Source: Cephalotus follicularis (lineage: Eukaryota; Streptophyta; Magnoliopsida; Oxalidales; Cephalotaceae). From it: a stretch of DNA of 64,000 nt. Location of the stretch: positions 542,704-606,703 of the forward strand of contig BDDD01000538.1 in the NCBI GenBank assembly GCA_001972305.1, given 5' to 3'. Below are positions 1 through 11,270 of this stretch, piece after piece (positions within the stretch are counted from its first letter, which is position 1; every line of letters starts with the position of its first letter). The position numbers and the translations under genes are program-made. Under the pieces are notes generated by a model. That model was not told the DNA's origin and searched no databases. It saw nothing but the letters and a program-made list of their open reading frames with translations.

Positions 1-845
1 TATTATTGGCAGAAAGCAGGAGGTAGAAATCAAAACTGCTCCTTCTCTAGCAATCTCTAGCAACTCATGCATAGCATAACGATTTCTGGATAACATCAAT
101 ACATAATTATCACAGTAGGACAACAAACTAACCTGTAATGACGGCACAAACTGAAGAAGAACAAGATGTTCGACAGAATCAAAGGGGAAAGAATACACAT
201 TCAAAACTTTGACAATGCTATGCAATTAACCATAAAACAATTCTAAATTGAACCTTTGATGAAACCAACCTTATTGATGGTGTTAGAAACACGAAAATCA
301 CAGCCCCTAATGCACAACAATTTCGGCAGTGGCAACACACAAGAAGAGAGGCAGCCGACTCAAACGTATGGCCTCACATATATAGCAAAAGAGACCCAAA
401 CGGGAAGGATAGAAAGAAAAGGAAACCGAATTTGCTAGGATAAGGAATGTGGGATGATTTTTGGGGAGATAAGAAGGAAAGAAGATAGAGTTGTGAGGGA
501 GAGGGAGAAAGGAAAGAGTGGGATACGGGAGAGAGTGTTTGAGAGGGAGAAGGAAAGTGAATAAAGGAATAGCTTTTATTTTTTTGAAAACAAATTCTGA
601 AAATATAATTAAATAAATCAATTTAAATAATCATTATATGAATATAAGGTAATAATTATGTATTAATAAATGGGTTTTTATAGTATTAATAATACAACTA
701 AATTTATCCAACAAAAGCCCATACTAACAAACCCAAAACAAAGGCTGGTATCAGTCAGCCGAAAACATAAACGAAACATAAAACATGCCCGAAACATAAA
801 TGAAACAAATAAAACCCGTAAGAATATACGTACAGGCAAGCAGGG
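1..845. other. AT-rich flank, no gene recognised
   Basis: I see no credible coding region here. The short open frames have no recognisable motif. The right part is A-rich, and the block ends in GGGTATTACA (843-852), which resembles the terminal bases of a plant LTR such as the end of element B's LTR. It may be the tail of another LTR or the target into which B inserted. The exact junction with B is unclear. Confidence 0.4.
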
Positions 846-3117
846 TATTACACCATGGGTCAACCCCCAAGGTTTGACGCGCTACCAATAGTATCATTCA
901 ATAAATTGAAAAAATTTAAAAACATTTAATCAATATAATAATGCTTGCAGAAATTCAATAAAACATAATCTTCGTGGATAAAACCTAGTTCATACAACAT
1001 TATTTAAACGGTAGCTCTGCCACAGACCAGCTGGTCATAATACTATCACATCATAAAGCTGCTAGGTCATCGAACTGCAACTGGAAGGAGGAGACTTACC
1101 CTAGTTCAATCTTCGGTTTGCTGCGAAGCTCCACCAGTACCTGACCCATTACATTAGAATGCAATGGGTCAGCAACCACTGGTTGTGTAGGAACCCCTAC
1201 CCATGAATATGTGGAGTGCAATGCAGCAGATATAAATATGTATGCTATGAGAGATGCAGTAAGAATAGTACAATACATTCAGTACATTTATTCATTCCAT
1301 AACGGTTATTAACAATCATTACGCAAATATAAGTAGTCATTAACAGTCCATAACAGTCATTATAGATCCTTCTACAACATTCCCTACTTAAGGATGAGCG
1401 GTAACGCACTCTAGACGTTGAAGGCAAAGAACCCAGGAGGAATAAACATTACAATTTAGGCAGACCAGTTCCTCAAGTCCTCAGCTTTAGGAAGAGCAAC
1501 ATCGCGCTATATGCGTTATTGGCAGAGGAGAGGAAAAAGAAAACAAACATTCATATGCAGTAACAATCATTCAGTCAGTGTGGCTCATCTCGGTTGATGA
1601 TCCATTGGCTCTTCTCAAATCGGTGATCCATTCGGCTATCTCAGTGATCCACCTGGTTCAGCTCAATTTGGTGACCCATTAGGTCATCTCAGAAATAACC
1701 TTGCTGGCTCATCTCAGTCGGTGATCCCTGTAGGGCTTATCTCGATGGTGATCCAGTCCATTACATTACACGAACATTATTAGTACATTAATATTACATT
1801 AATAATTTACCATAAGGTCTGCCTTTATCACTACATTAGACCATGTTCCTTGTCTAAGTCACAATATACTGCATTAATATAATTTCCTACTGTTGTACTT
1901 CATTCACTAGTTCATGCTATGGTATGCATTGAGCATGTACAAGGCCCAAACTCTACACGCATGCATAATTTGGACGAGCCCAGGCGCTAAGTACGCATCA
2001 TGAATAGCCCAGCATTCGTTACGTGGCAAGCTTGGCGCTGTATTCATCTTCATTGTGTATTCTATTTACAAGGCGCATGAAGCAGCCTGTTGGGATATAG
2101 GGTAGAGGATGATACATGCTTGAAATGCATGCTCTACTCAAGGTTTTCTGCTTGGGACGCGTAGCAGTGGACGACGCATGCTCGGTAGACATGGTCGGCT
2201 CATGAGTGCATGCATGGGGTGCAGGGCAGAGGACAACTCAATGTATGCATGGTGGCCAAGGAGCTCTGCTCTGGCGCATCCTTGGGCATATGGTAGAGGA
2301 GAGCTCTGGCGTTTAGCACCTCGGGCGTCTTGGATGCACAGGACGCATGCAGTGAACAATGGCATCTTCGGCACTGGGTGTCCTCGGCCGTTTGCAGTGG
2401 ACGGGACGCATGCAGAGGACAATGGTGTCCTTCGCAGTTGGTGTCCTCGGGCGTTTGCAGTGGACGGGAAGCATGCAGAGGACAATGGTGTCCTCCGCAC
2501 TTGGTGTCCTCAGGCGTAAAGCACTGGTGTGTCCTCAGCAGTGTCCTCGGCGCAAAGACGGATGGGTGGCTATGGCGCACCCCTGGCACAAGCAGAGGGG
2601 GACGCATGAATGGTTGAATGCATCCTCGACGCATGAAGGCCAAAACGCATCACTTGGCATCCTCGGCAATGGCACCTTGAACGCCCGTTATTGGCTCCTC
2701 GGACATATGTCGGTGGAGAGCTCAGGCTACATCTCGGCACCTCAGCATGTGACACCATTGTATGTAACGCACTGCTCAGTACATACAGGGACGCATAGCA
2801 ATGACGCTTAGCGGGACGTACCAGGACGCACGAATACGTGCTCGGGCGTACGTGTCTCAAACAGTGTTCAACGAGTAATTATGCACATTCTATCCTTGCA
2901 TTTGAAAGCATTCATTGTATACTAACAGTAGCACAAAATATTAATTAAAATTACTAGGGAGTGCTGGTAGGAGATCCTACCTCAAAGTTGATCCTTGAAC
3001 TGCTCTTTTCTTTGCTCAGCACAAATTCTTCAATTGCTCCTTGTTTTACACTAGGCTCCTTTTCTCCACTGGTTCTTCCTTTTCTTCCCATCTGTATCAA
3101 AGTTGAAGGTGAGTAGG
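846..3117 (-). mobile_element. Element B 3' LTR, first part
   Basis: This stretch matches 23162-25456, the other LTR of element B, nearly base for base from the GGGTCAACCCCC motif onward. It is cut at 3117 by insertion of element A and resumes at 15252. GTAGG occurs at 3113-3117 and again at 15247-15251 as the target duplication of A. The first bases of the LTR are altered relative to the right copy, and no clear 5-bp duplication around B as a whole could be found. Open frames within it follow a 63-bp repeat and are not genes. Confidence 0.8.
2341..2527. repeat. 63-bp tandem repeat, three copies, in B LTR
   Basis: Three imperfect units of about 63 bp, each holding GCATGCAGAGGACAATGG followed by a GTGTCCTC motif and TTTGCAGTGGAC. 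Because 63 is divisible by three, several overlapping open frames run through the array on both strands. They are products of the repeat, not proteins. The same array is in the other B LTR at about 24680-24866. Confidence 0.8.
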
Positions 3118-3949
3118 TGTCACGCCCCTGTTCTTAAGAGACAGGCATTAAAGCGGTAAAGGCAATTAACACATAAATACAGCTCATGTAAAAACCATAA
3201 AATTTAAACTTTAAACCAGGAACAGTTGCGGAAGCATAAAATATCCATAAGTTGTAAAACCCGTAACGTGTATCCCATACTACACGCAACCCAAACAACC
3301 CAACATTGTTAATCGCCTATAAACGGAGCGTGATTACAGTACATGTTTAAGATCCCTCATCAGACAAATCCGTAAGAACGGTACATCATAATCCCCTTAA
3401 CAATTTAGTTTATTACATAACAGGAGAATAGTAAAACTAAGAACAACATAACGCTTGCTCTTCGTCCATGTCAATCCAACAGGTCCACAGCATCAATCTG
3501 TAAAGTAGGGGGTTAGCCTTTGTCGTCACTCGGCTAAGTCATAAAAGCAGTTCGGGATTAAGATTATATGCATGTCATGATATGAATGCATGAATGATGC
3601 AGTGCAGTATAAATTACAGTTTATATATATACGAAAATATATAAATTTAACATTACGGTAAATATCAGTGGGTACATATATAAGAAAATATACGTATGCA
3701 GAAACAGTACAGTAGTAACCCGGCCAGGGCTACATCAACAAGCACAGTAATGTCCGAGAAGGACCAACAGGCAGTACAGGTTGTCCACACAGGACTACAA
3801 CAGGCAGGATGTCCACTTAGGACCACAACAGGCAGTATGTGTAGCGCTGCCAACTTGTGGCCCCACGCTACACTCCCACTCCAGCCCCTACATCAGGCAA
3901 CCGAGCGAGGCAACAGTACAGGATAGTGAGTTACCCAGCCATACTCCTG
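2519..3949. repeat. Left copy of gap-flanking duplication
   Basis: These 1431 bp are repeated at 4565-5998 on the other side of a run of N. The duplication contains the end of the B LTR fragment, the GTAGG target site and the first 832 bp of element A's LTR. It stops exactly at the N run. This fits two contig ends that overlap but were not merged, and not a biological duplication. Confidence 0.85.
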
Positions 3950-4564
3950 NNNNNNNNNNNNNNNNNNNNNNNNNNNNNNNNNNNNNNNNNNNNNNNNNNN
4001 NNNNNNNNNNNNNNNNNNNNNNNNNNNNNNNNNNNNNNNNNNNNNNNNNNNNNNNNNNNNNNNNNNNNNNNNNNNNNNNNNNNNNNNNNNNNNNNNNNNN
4101 NNNNNNNNNNNNNNNNNNNNNNNNNNNNNNNNNNNNNNNNNNNNNNNNNNNNNNNNNNNNNNNNNNNNNNNNNNNNNNNNNNNNNNNNNNNNNNNNNNNN
4201 NNNNNNNNNNNNNNNNNNNNNNNNNNNNNNNNNNNNNNNNNNNNNNNNNNNNNNNNNNNNNNNNNNNNNNNNNNNNNNNNNNNNNNNNNNNNNNNNNNNN
4301 NNNNNNNNNNNNNNNNNNNNNNNNNNNNNNNNNNNNNNNNNNNNNNNNNNNNNNNNNNNNNNNNNNNNNNNNNNNNNNNNNNNNNNNNNNNNNNNNNNNN
4401 NNNNNNNNNNNNNNNNNNNNNNNNNNNNNNNNNNNNNNNNNNNNNNNNNNNNNNNNNNNNNNNNNNNNNNNNNNNNNNNNNNNNNNNNNNNNNNNNNNNN
4501 NNNNNNNNNNNNNNNNNNNNNNNNNNNNNNNNNNNNNNNNNNNNNNNNNNNNNNNNNNNNNNNN
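3950..4564. other. Assembly gap (615 N)
   Basis: Run of undetermined bases. Long open frames drawn across it are not real. The sequences on its two sides overlap each other, so the true gap may be zero or negative in length. Confidence 0.99.
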
Positions 4565-5998
4565 AAGCACTGGTGTGTCCTCAGCAGTGTCCTCGGCGCA
4601 AAGACGGATGGGTGGCTATGGCGCACCCCTGGCACAAGCAGAGGGGGACGCATGAATGGTTGAATGCATCCCTCGACGCCATGAAGGCCAAAACGCATCA
4701 CTTGGCATCCTCGGCAATGGCACCTTGAACGGCCCGTTATTGGCTCCTCGGACATATGTCGGTGGAGAGCTCAGGCTACATCTCGGCACCTCGCATGTGA
4801 CACCATTGTATGTAACGCACTGCTCAGTACATACAGGGACGCATAGCAATGACGCTTAGCGGGACGTACCAGGACGCACGAATACGTGCTCGGGCGTACG
4901 TGTCTCAAACAGTGTTCAACGAGTAATTATGCACATTCTATCCTTGCATTTGAAAGGCATTCATTGTATACTAACAGTAGCACAAAATATTAATTAAAAT
5001 TACTAGGGAGTGCTGGTAGGAGATCCTACCTCAAAGTTGATCCTTGAACTGCTCTTTTCTTTGCTCAGCACAAATTCTTCAATTGCTCCTTGTTTTACAC
5101 TAGGCTCCTTTTCTCCACTGGTTCTTCCTTTTCTTCCCATCTGTATCAAAGTTGAAGGTGAGTAGGTGTCACGCCCCTGTTCTTAAGAGACAGGCATTAA
5201 AGCGGTAAAGGCAATTAACACATAAATACAGCTCATGTAAAAACCATAAAATTTAAACTTTAAACCAGGAACAGTTGCGGAAGCATAAAATATCCATAAG
5301 TTGTAAAACCCGTAACGTGTATCCCATACTACACGCAACCCAAACAACCCAACATTGTTAATCGCCTATAAACGGAGCGTGATTACAGTACATGTTTAAG
5401 ATCCCTCATCAGACAAATCCGTAAGAACGGTACATCATAATCCCCTTAACAATTTAGTTTATTACATAACAGGAGAATAGTAAAACTAAGAACAACATAA
5501 CGCTTGCTCTTCGTCCATGTCAATCCAACAGGTCCACAGCATCAATCTGTAAAGTAGGGGGTTAGCCTTTGTCGTCACTCGGCTAAGTCATAAAAGCAGT
5601 TCGGGATTAAGATTATATGCATGTCATGATATGAATGCATGAATGATGCAGTGCAGTATAAATTACAGTTTATATATATACGAAAATATATAAATTTAAC
5701 ATTACGGTAAATATCAGTGGGTACATATATAAGAAAATATACGTATGCAGAAACAGTACAGTAGTAACCCGGCCAGGGCTACATCAACAAGCACAGTAAT
5801 GTCCGAGAAGGACCAACAGGCAGTACAGGTTGTCCACACAGGACTACAACAGGCAGGATGTCCACTTAGGACCACAACAGGCAGTATGTGTAGCGCTGCC
5901 AACTTGTGGCCCCACGCTACACTCCCACTCCAGCCCCTACATCAGGCAACCGAGCGAGGCAACAGTACAGGATAGTGAGTTACCCAGCCATACTCCTG
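4565..5998. repeat. Right copy of gap-flanking duplication
   Basis: This is the near-identical partner of 2519-3949. It differs by a few single-base indels (net +3), all within the first 400 bp or so next to the N run. Examples are CATCCTCGACGCATG against CATCCCTCGACGCCATG, and GAAAGCATTC against GAAAGGCATTC. Indels clustered at a contig end look like sequencing error. This copy continues into the rest of element A, so it is the one to keep. Confidence 0.85.
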
Positions 5999-7862
5999 GA
6001 CCCTAGGTCAACCCTCCACTAGTCGGCGCTGGCAGTCTCCGCCATGCAACTAGTGGCTCAAGCACAAACATATAACAATTCACAGAGCAAACAGTGAATT
6101 CAAGCAGTAACAGTGCAGTAAACAATAATGATCGTTTAGATCAACAACAGGCAGGTTATTTCCAAAATGTTTCCAAAAGTGACAACATTTGAAATATTTG
6201 CATTTTCAGTAGAAAATACTTTTAAACTGTTTCAGTAGTAGAAATCGCTTTCCAAAGACGCTTGAAAATACGACATTAATATTCATACAGCAGTTTCAAT
6301 TTACGTATGAATTTCTAAGTAGCAACACATTAGAAATCATAATCCAAGTACAAGCAGTACAAAACAGGCAGTAAACAGTACATATGCAATGCATACAAAT
6401 GCTCAAATGTATTATAGCAGGAATCGGGATCGTTTCGCATCGTTTCAGGCAAACAGCAGTGCAACCAGTAGGCTGGAATCCTTACCAGTCGACTGTTTCT
6501 GGGTCGATCAGTATCAGTAGTCGACTGGTTCCTTCTACCAGTCGACTGTTCATTAGGCAGTCGGTTGTTGTTCTTCAACAGTCGCCTGTTCCAGTGCACC
6601 CATACGAGAACATTCCCAGAGTACCATTTATGGGCAGTATGTAGTATGAACAGTCGATTGCTTTCCATTGGCAGTCGACTGGTCTCATTGAGTAGTCGAC
6701 TGTCTTCCCTCGACAGTCGACTGCTCTGCGAACCAGTGGCATACAATCGATCTAACTACTCCAACGGATCACGGTAAGCAGATAAATTAAGCTCAGGGAC
6801 AGGAAATACCACTACAGGTTTTCATATCATCCATATAACAACTCATCCAACACTCATTCCATCATACAAGCCAAGCCATATAAGGTTCAACATGCATGCA
6901 CAATAATCACTTTGTTTCTCAGTAGGCAGGCATAGCAGTTGAAAACAGTAGTAACCACATTCAAAATTCAGTAGCTACAGCTCACAAGCCAGGCATTTCG
7001 AATCATGGAACATGCATTAAGTTTAAACTCAAAATGCCATTACAACTTCCCCTACCTTTGATTCAAAGTTAGGAATCTGTAAGTCCACCTCTTTGTGTTC
7101 CAATCAGTGGCTTTTCGAGCTCCCCAGAAGCTCCAATTCCAAGCCCAGCAGCTCCAAGAACAGCCCAACAGCTCCAACTCGAGCTCCAAGCCTCAACAAT
7201 GGTGAACACTCTCTTTTCTTTGTGTTTTTCTCACTACTATCCTCTTGGTTCTTTGTCTTATCAGTACCAGTACGAGGGAGGTGAGTGAAGACGTTTTATG
7301 CAGAGCTTTTCATCCGTTTCTTCCTTTACTCCTCACATGGCACTAAATGCCACACTCCCTCATTCACATGCATGCACACACTCGCAGGCCTGATTTCTCT
7401 GCCCCATGGAGTTGTGCATGATACACATGTGTCCTCTCCCTCCATCCTCTCGACTGCATGAAGCATAGATGGCCTCCTCTTCCATGTCAGTTGTAACATG
7501 TGATTTCTGTCACATGAAATAAACAGAGCATGATCCAGTCGGCTGCCTTCCCCTGGCAGTCTGCTGTTTGCCTGACAGTCTGTTGCCAAGTGTCACGATA
7601 GTTGACCAGTCGACTGGTTCATCCCACCAGTCGACTGCCCCCATATGCAGTCATCCAGTCGGCTTGTCCTCCATGCCAGTCGACTGCCCCCAGTATAATT
7701 ACCAAGTAATCACACTTCTAAGTATATGATTGATTAAAATCAACATCACCACAACTTGGGAAAACATCATCAAATTCAGAAAAATCCTTCACTTTATTAA
7801 TTCCAAAAATAAGGTACAAGTACATTGTGAAATTACATTACATGAAAATCTCGGGCGTTACA
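5167..7862 (-). repeat. Element A 3' LTR
   Basis: This 2696-bp LTR pairs with 12590-15246 along its length. It begins TGTCACGCCC and ends GGGCGTTACA. It is bounded on the left by GTAGG and on the right by the polypurine tract. The first 832 bp are also present as the redundant copy 3118-3949. It contains two clusters of AGTCGACT palindromes. Confidence 0.92.
6487..7685. repeat. AGTCGACT palindrome clusters in A 3' LTR
   Basis: Two clusters, about 6480-6725 and 7540-7685, hold nine exact AGTCGACT sites plus near matches such as AGTCGGCT, AGTCGATT and AGTCTGTT. Neighbouring sites are mostly set about 20-21 bp apart. The same layout occurs in the other LTR of A. The function is unknown. Confidence 0.8.
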
Positions 7863-7880
7863 TCCACCCCTCCTTCAAGG
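7863..7880 (-). other. Polypurine tract of element A
   Basis: Read on the minus strand this is CCTTGAAGGAGGGGTGGA, directly next to the LTR start TGTAACGCC. It is the expected primer for plus-strand DNA synthesis. Element F has the same AAGGAGGGGTGGA tract. Confidence 0.85.
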
Positions 7881-7906
7881 AATTTCATCCTCGAAATTAA
7901 AACAAT

Positions 7907-8635
7907 CTAGAACAAGTGCGGGTAGCGTTCTCGGATATCCTCCTCACGCTCCCAAGTTACTTCATCAGGTCGGTGGAACTGCCATTGAACCTTGACCATG
8001 GAGATGGTTCGGTTCCTCAAAATTTGCGTCTTCCAATAAAGAATCCGCACAGGCAATTCCTCACAGGATAGATCCTCTCGCATCGGAACAATATCATGAT
8101 CCAGGTCATGTGACGGGTCAGGGACATATCTCCTCAGCATCGATACATGGAAGACGTTGTGTACGTTTGACAGTACAGGAGGTAAGGCAAGCTTGTAGGC
8201 TACCTCCCCAACTCTCTCCAGAATCTCGAAAGGACCAATGTAGCGAGGAGCTAATTTTCCATTTCTTCGAAACCTTTGCACACCCTTTCATAGTGAAACC
8301 TTCAAGAACACATGATCACCCACGCTGAAGGTTAAAGGCCTTCTCTTGACACTGTCTACATAGCTCTTCTGCCGGCTTTGAGCAGCAAGTAGCTTCTCCT
8401 TGATCGACCTGATCTTCTCTGAAGTTTCCTCCACTAACTCAATCCCGAGTAAAGGTCGCTCCCCGACCTCATCCCAACACATAGGAGATCTGCACTTCCT
8501 CCCATACAGTGCCTCAAATGGTGCTATGCCGATACTGGAATGATAGCTGTTATTATAAGAGAACTCTATCAGAGGGATGTGATCCTCCCAAGTACCAGCA
8601 AAATCAATAATGCAAGTTCGTAGCATATCCTCCAA
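7907..8635 (-). pseudogene. Element A integrase C-terminus and chromodomain (broken)
   Basis: This is the end of the pol polyprotein. Frame 8635-8288 holds the end of the integrase core with the SYNNSYHSS and [10 protein letters not shown] motifs typical of gypsy integrase. It stops at a TGA near 8284 and continues in the same frame at 8281-7907 with RYIGPFEILERVG, FHVSMLRRYVPDP and a terminal chromodomain-like block containing VKVQWQF, TWERE and RYPHLF. In chromoviruses this tail binds chromatin and steers integration. The TGA stands where an arginine codon (CGA) would fit. A separate frameshift lies just upstream, near 8780. Confidence 0.87.
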
Positions 8636-8694
8636 GGTCTGGATGGTACGCTCAGACTGCCCATCGGTCTGAGGGTGGAAGGCAGTACTCAGGT

Positions 8695-10530
8695 TCAGCT
8701 TCGTCCCGAAAGCTGTCTGAAATCTCTTCCAAAAGTTGGAAGTGAAGATAGCATCTCTGTCACATACGATGCTGACTGGACACCGTGTAGCCTCACTATC
8801 TCCTTCACATACAATCGAGTCAGCTTGCTCGCAGAATCAGTAACGTGTGTGGGCAGAAAGTGCACTGATTTGGTGAGTCTATCCACGATAACCCACACGG
8901 CGTTATGACGGTTCTGAGTCAGAGGAAAACCTGAAACAAAATCCATCGTAACATGTTCCCACTTCCACTCTGGAATTAGCAAAGGTTGCAGCAAACCTGC
9001 CAGTCTCTGGTGCTCGGCCTTAACTGTCTGGCAAGTCAAACACCTTGCCACATACTCAGCGATCTCCCACTTCATGCCGGGCCACCAATAACACTTCTTC
9101 ATGTCTTGATACATTTTAGTGCTACCAGGATGAATACTGTACAGAGATTTATGAGCCCCACGAAGTAACTCATCCTTCAGTCTTGGTTCATTCGGAAAAC
9201 ACACACGTCCCCAATATCTCAGAATACCATCGGCATGCACTCGAAAATCGGATCCCGAGTCCAGGTTCTCTCGGATCCACTGCAACTCCGGATCATGTGG
9301 CCGTTCATCCCTGATGTGATGCAGTAACTCAGGCTGTACCCGCATGTCGGCTAGAAAGATCCCCGGTGCCTGATTAAATTGAGACCACTCTTGGAAGTTT
9401 TCCAACATCTTCCATTGCGACACCATCGCACTGGCAAGCATAGCCTTGCGGCTCAAGGCATCAGCGACCACATTCGCTTTCCCAGGGTGGCACTGAAAAC
9501 TGCAATCATAGTCATTAAAGAATTCCACCCACCTGCGCTGCCTCATGTTCAGTGTATCCTGACAAAACAAGTACCTCAAGCTTTTATGATCGGTAAAGAT
9601 CTCAAATTGCGCCCCATAAAGATAGTGCCTCCGCTTATGAAGGGCGAAGCTAATAACTGCAAGCTCAAGGTCATGAGTCGGGTAGTTTCCTTCATACGGC
9701 TTAAGCTTCCTCGAGGCATATGCAATCACTCTGCCTCGCTGCATCAATACACAACCCAAACCCTTACCTGATGCATCACTATAGACTGCGAAGCCCTCAC
9801 TACCATCAGGTAATGCCAAGATAGGAGCGGAAACCAACCGATCCTTCAGTTCATGAAAACTAGCCTCACAGCCTTCGTCCCAGACAAACAAGGTTTTCTT
9901 CTGGGTCAGTCTAGTCAAGGGTTCGGCTATCCTTGAAAAGTTCTGGATGAACCTCCGGTAATATCCCGCCAAACCAAGGAAACTGCGCACTTCCGTCACA
10001 TTCTTCGGTTGTGGCCAGTCTCTCACTACTTCAGTCTTTGACGGATCCACCGTCAAGCCTTCTCCAGATACTATGTGATCGAGAAAGATCACATGGTCAA
10101 GCCAGAACTCACAGTTGCCGAACTTGGCATACAACCGATGTTCTCTGAGAACCTGCAATACCATCCTCAGATGACGAGCGTGCTCCTCCTCGCTCCTCGA
10201 ATACACCAGTTTATCATCAATAAACACCACAACAAATTGGTCCAGGTATGGTCGGAATACGTCATTCATCAATGACATAAAAGCTGCCGGTGCATTGGTA
10301 ACACCAAACGGCATCACCAGGAACTCGTAATGACCATACCGTGTTCAGAAGGCAGTCTTCTCAATGTCCCCTTCCCTTACTCTCAGTTGGTGATATCCTG
10401 ACCTCAAGTCGAGCTTGGAAAACACCCTCGATCCTTGCAACTGATCAAACAAATCCTTGATGTGGGGTAAAGGATACTTGTTCTTGATAGTCGCCTTGTT
10501 CAACATTCTGTAGTCGATGCAGAGCCTCAT
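8695..10530 (-). pseudogene. Element A RT, RNase H and integrase (broken)
   Basis: This is the longest open frame of the window (10317-8695, 540 codons), preceded in frame by 10530-10345. The upstream part has the RT motifs [19 protein letters not shown] and, after an in-frame TGA near 10343, [13 protein letters not shown] and FIDDKLVYS. The last carries lysine where a hydrophobic residue normally follows the catalytic DD pair. RNase H follows ([24 protein letters not shown]), then the integrase H2C2 zinc domain ([15 protein letters not shown]) and the core with its first aspartate in MDFVSGFP. A one-base frameshift near 8780 ends the frame after RLHGV; the other frame carries the next catalytic region. 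The element could not make an active polyprotein. Confidence 0.9.
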
Positions 10531-11270
10531 CGACCCATCCTTCTTCTTGACAAACAGAACAGGAGCACCCCACGGAGAAACACTGGGTCTAACAAAACCC
10601 TTATCAATCAGGTCTTGTAACTATAGCTTTAGCTCTCGCAACTCAGCAGGAGCCATCCGATAAGCTGATTTAGAGATAGGAGCCGTTCCAGGAACAAGAT
10701 CAATAATGAACTCCATACTCCTCTTCGGTGGCAACGATCCCAAGTCATCAGGGAACACATCTGGAAATTCACACACAACTGGAATTTCCTCCAAACTCAA
10801 GCCTTTCTCCTTCCTATGATCAATCACATAGGCCAGATATCCCTCGCATCCTTTCTCCAGGTATCTCAATGCTCGAATAAAAGATATGATCGGTGTCAAG
10901 AACCCCTTGTCTCCCTTGAACTGGAAAGTCGTTCCGTCGGGCAGAATAAAATCCACATTCTTATGGTAGCAATCCATACGAGCACGGTGTGCTGCTAGCC
11001 AATCCATCCCCAGTATAACATCGAATTCACGAATAGGCAGCACTATCAAATCTGTATACAAAGGAATGCCTGCCATAGACATCTCACAACCTCTATATAC
11101 TGAGTCAGTATACATAGAAGTCCCAATCGGTGTGCTCACATCAAGTATATAAGACATGCAGTCAGGGGTGACATCTAAGCAAGATGCAAAATGTGCAGAT
11201 ATAAAGGAATGCGATGCTCCAGAATCCATCAGTACTCTAGCAGAATAACCATATATATATATACAGAGTA
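10531..11270 (-). pseudogene. Element A protease and start of RT (broken)
   Basis: Retropepsin with its catalytic triplet DSG at 11218-11226 (context VLMDSGASHSFIS) and the later conserved [16 protein letters not shown]. After the linker with [13 protein letters not shown] come the first RT blocks (RMAPAEL, then [17 protein letters not shown] just upstream of 10530). A TAG near 10621 stands where glutamine (CAG) is expected. Upstream, a TATATATATATA run at about 11253-11264 puts this frame out of register with gag. Expansion of a TA microsatellite is the likely cause. Confidence 0.87.

Noticed and set aside
307-621. Minus-strand frame of 104 codons
   Set aside because: Low-complexity composition from a purine-rich strand, with no domain and no support from context.
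2138-2860. Overlapping open frames of 95-150 codons on both strands
   Set aside because: They follow a 63-bp tandem repeat inside an LTR, are repeated at 24539-25199, and have no known motif.
3781-4755. Long open frames across 3950-4564
   Set aside because: They are built from N and not from sequence.
6384-6777. Frames through the AGTCGACT cluster
   Set aside because: The palindromic repeats keep short frames open on both strands. There is no domain, and the region is an LTR.
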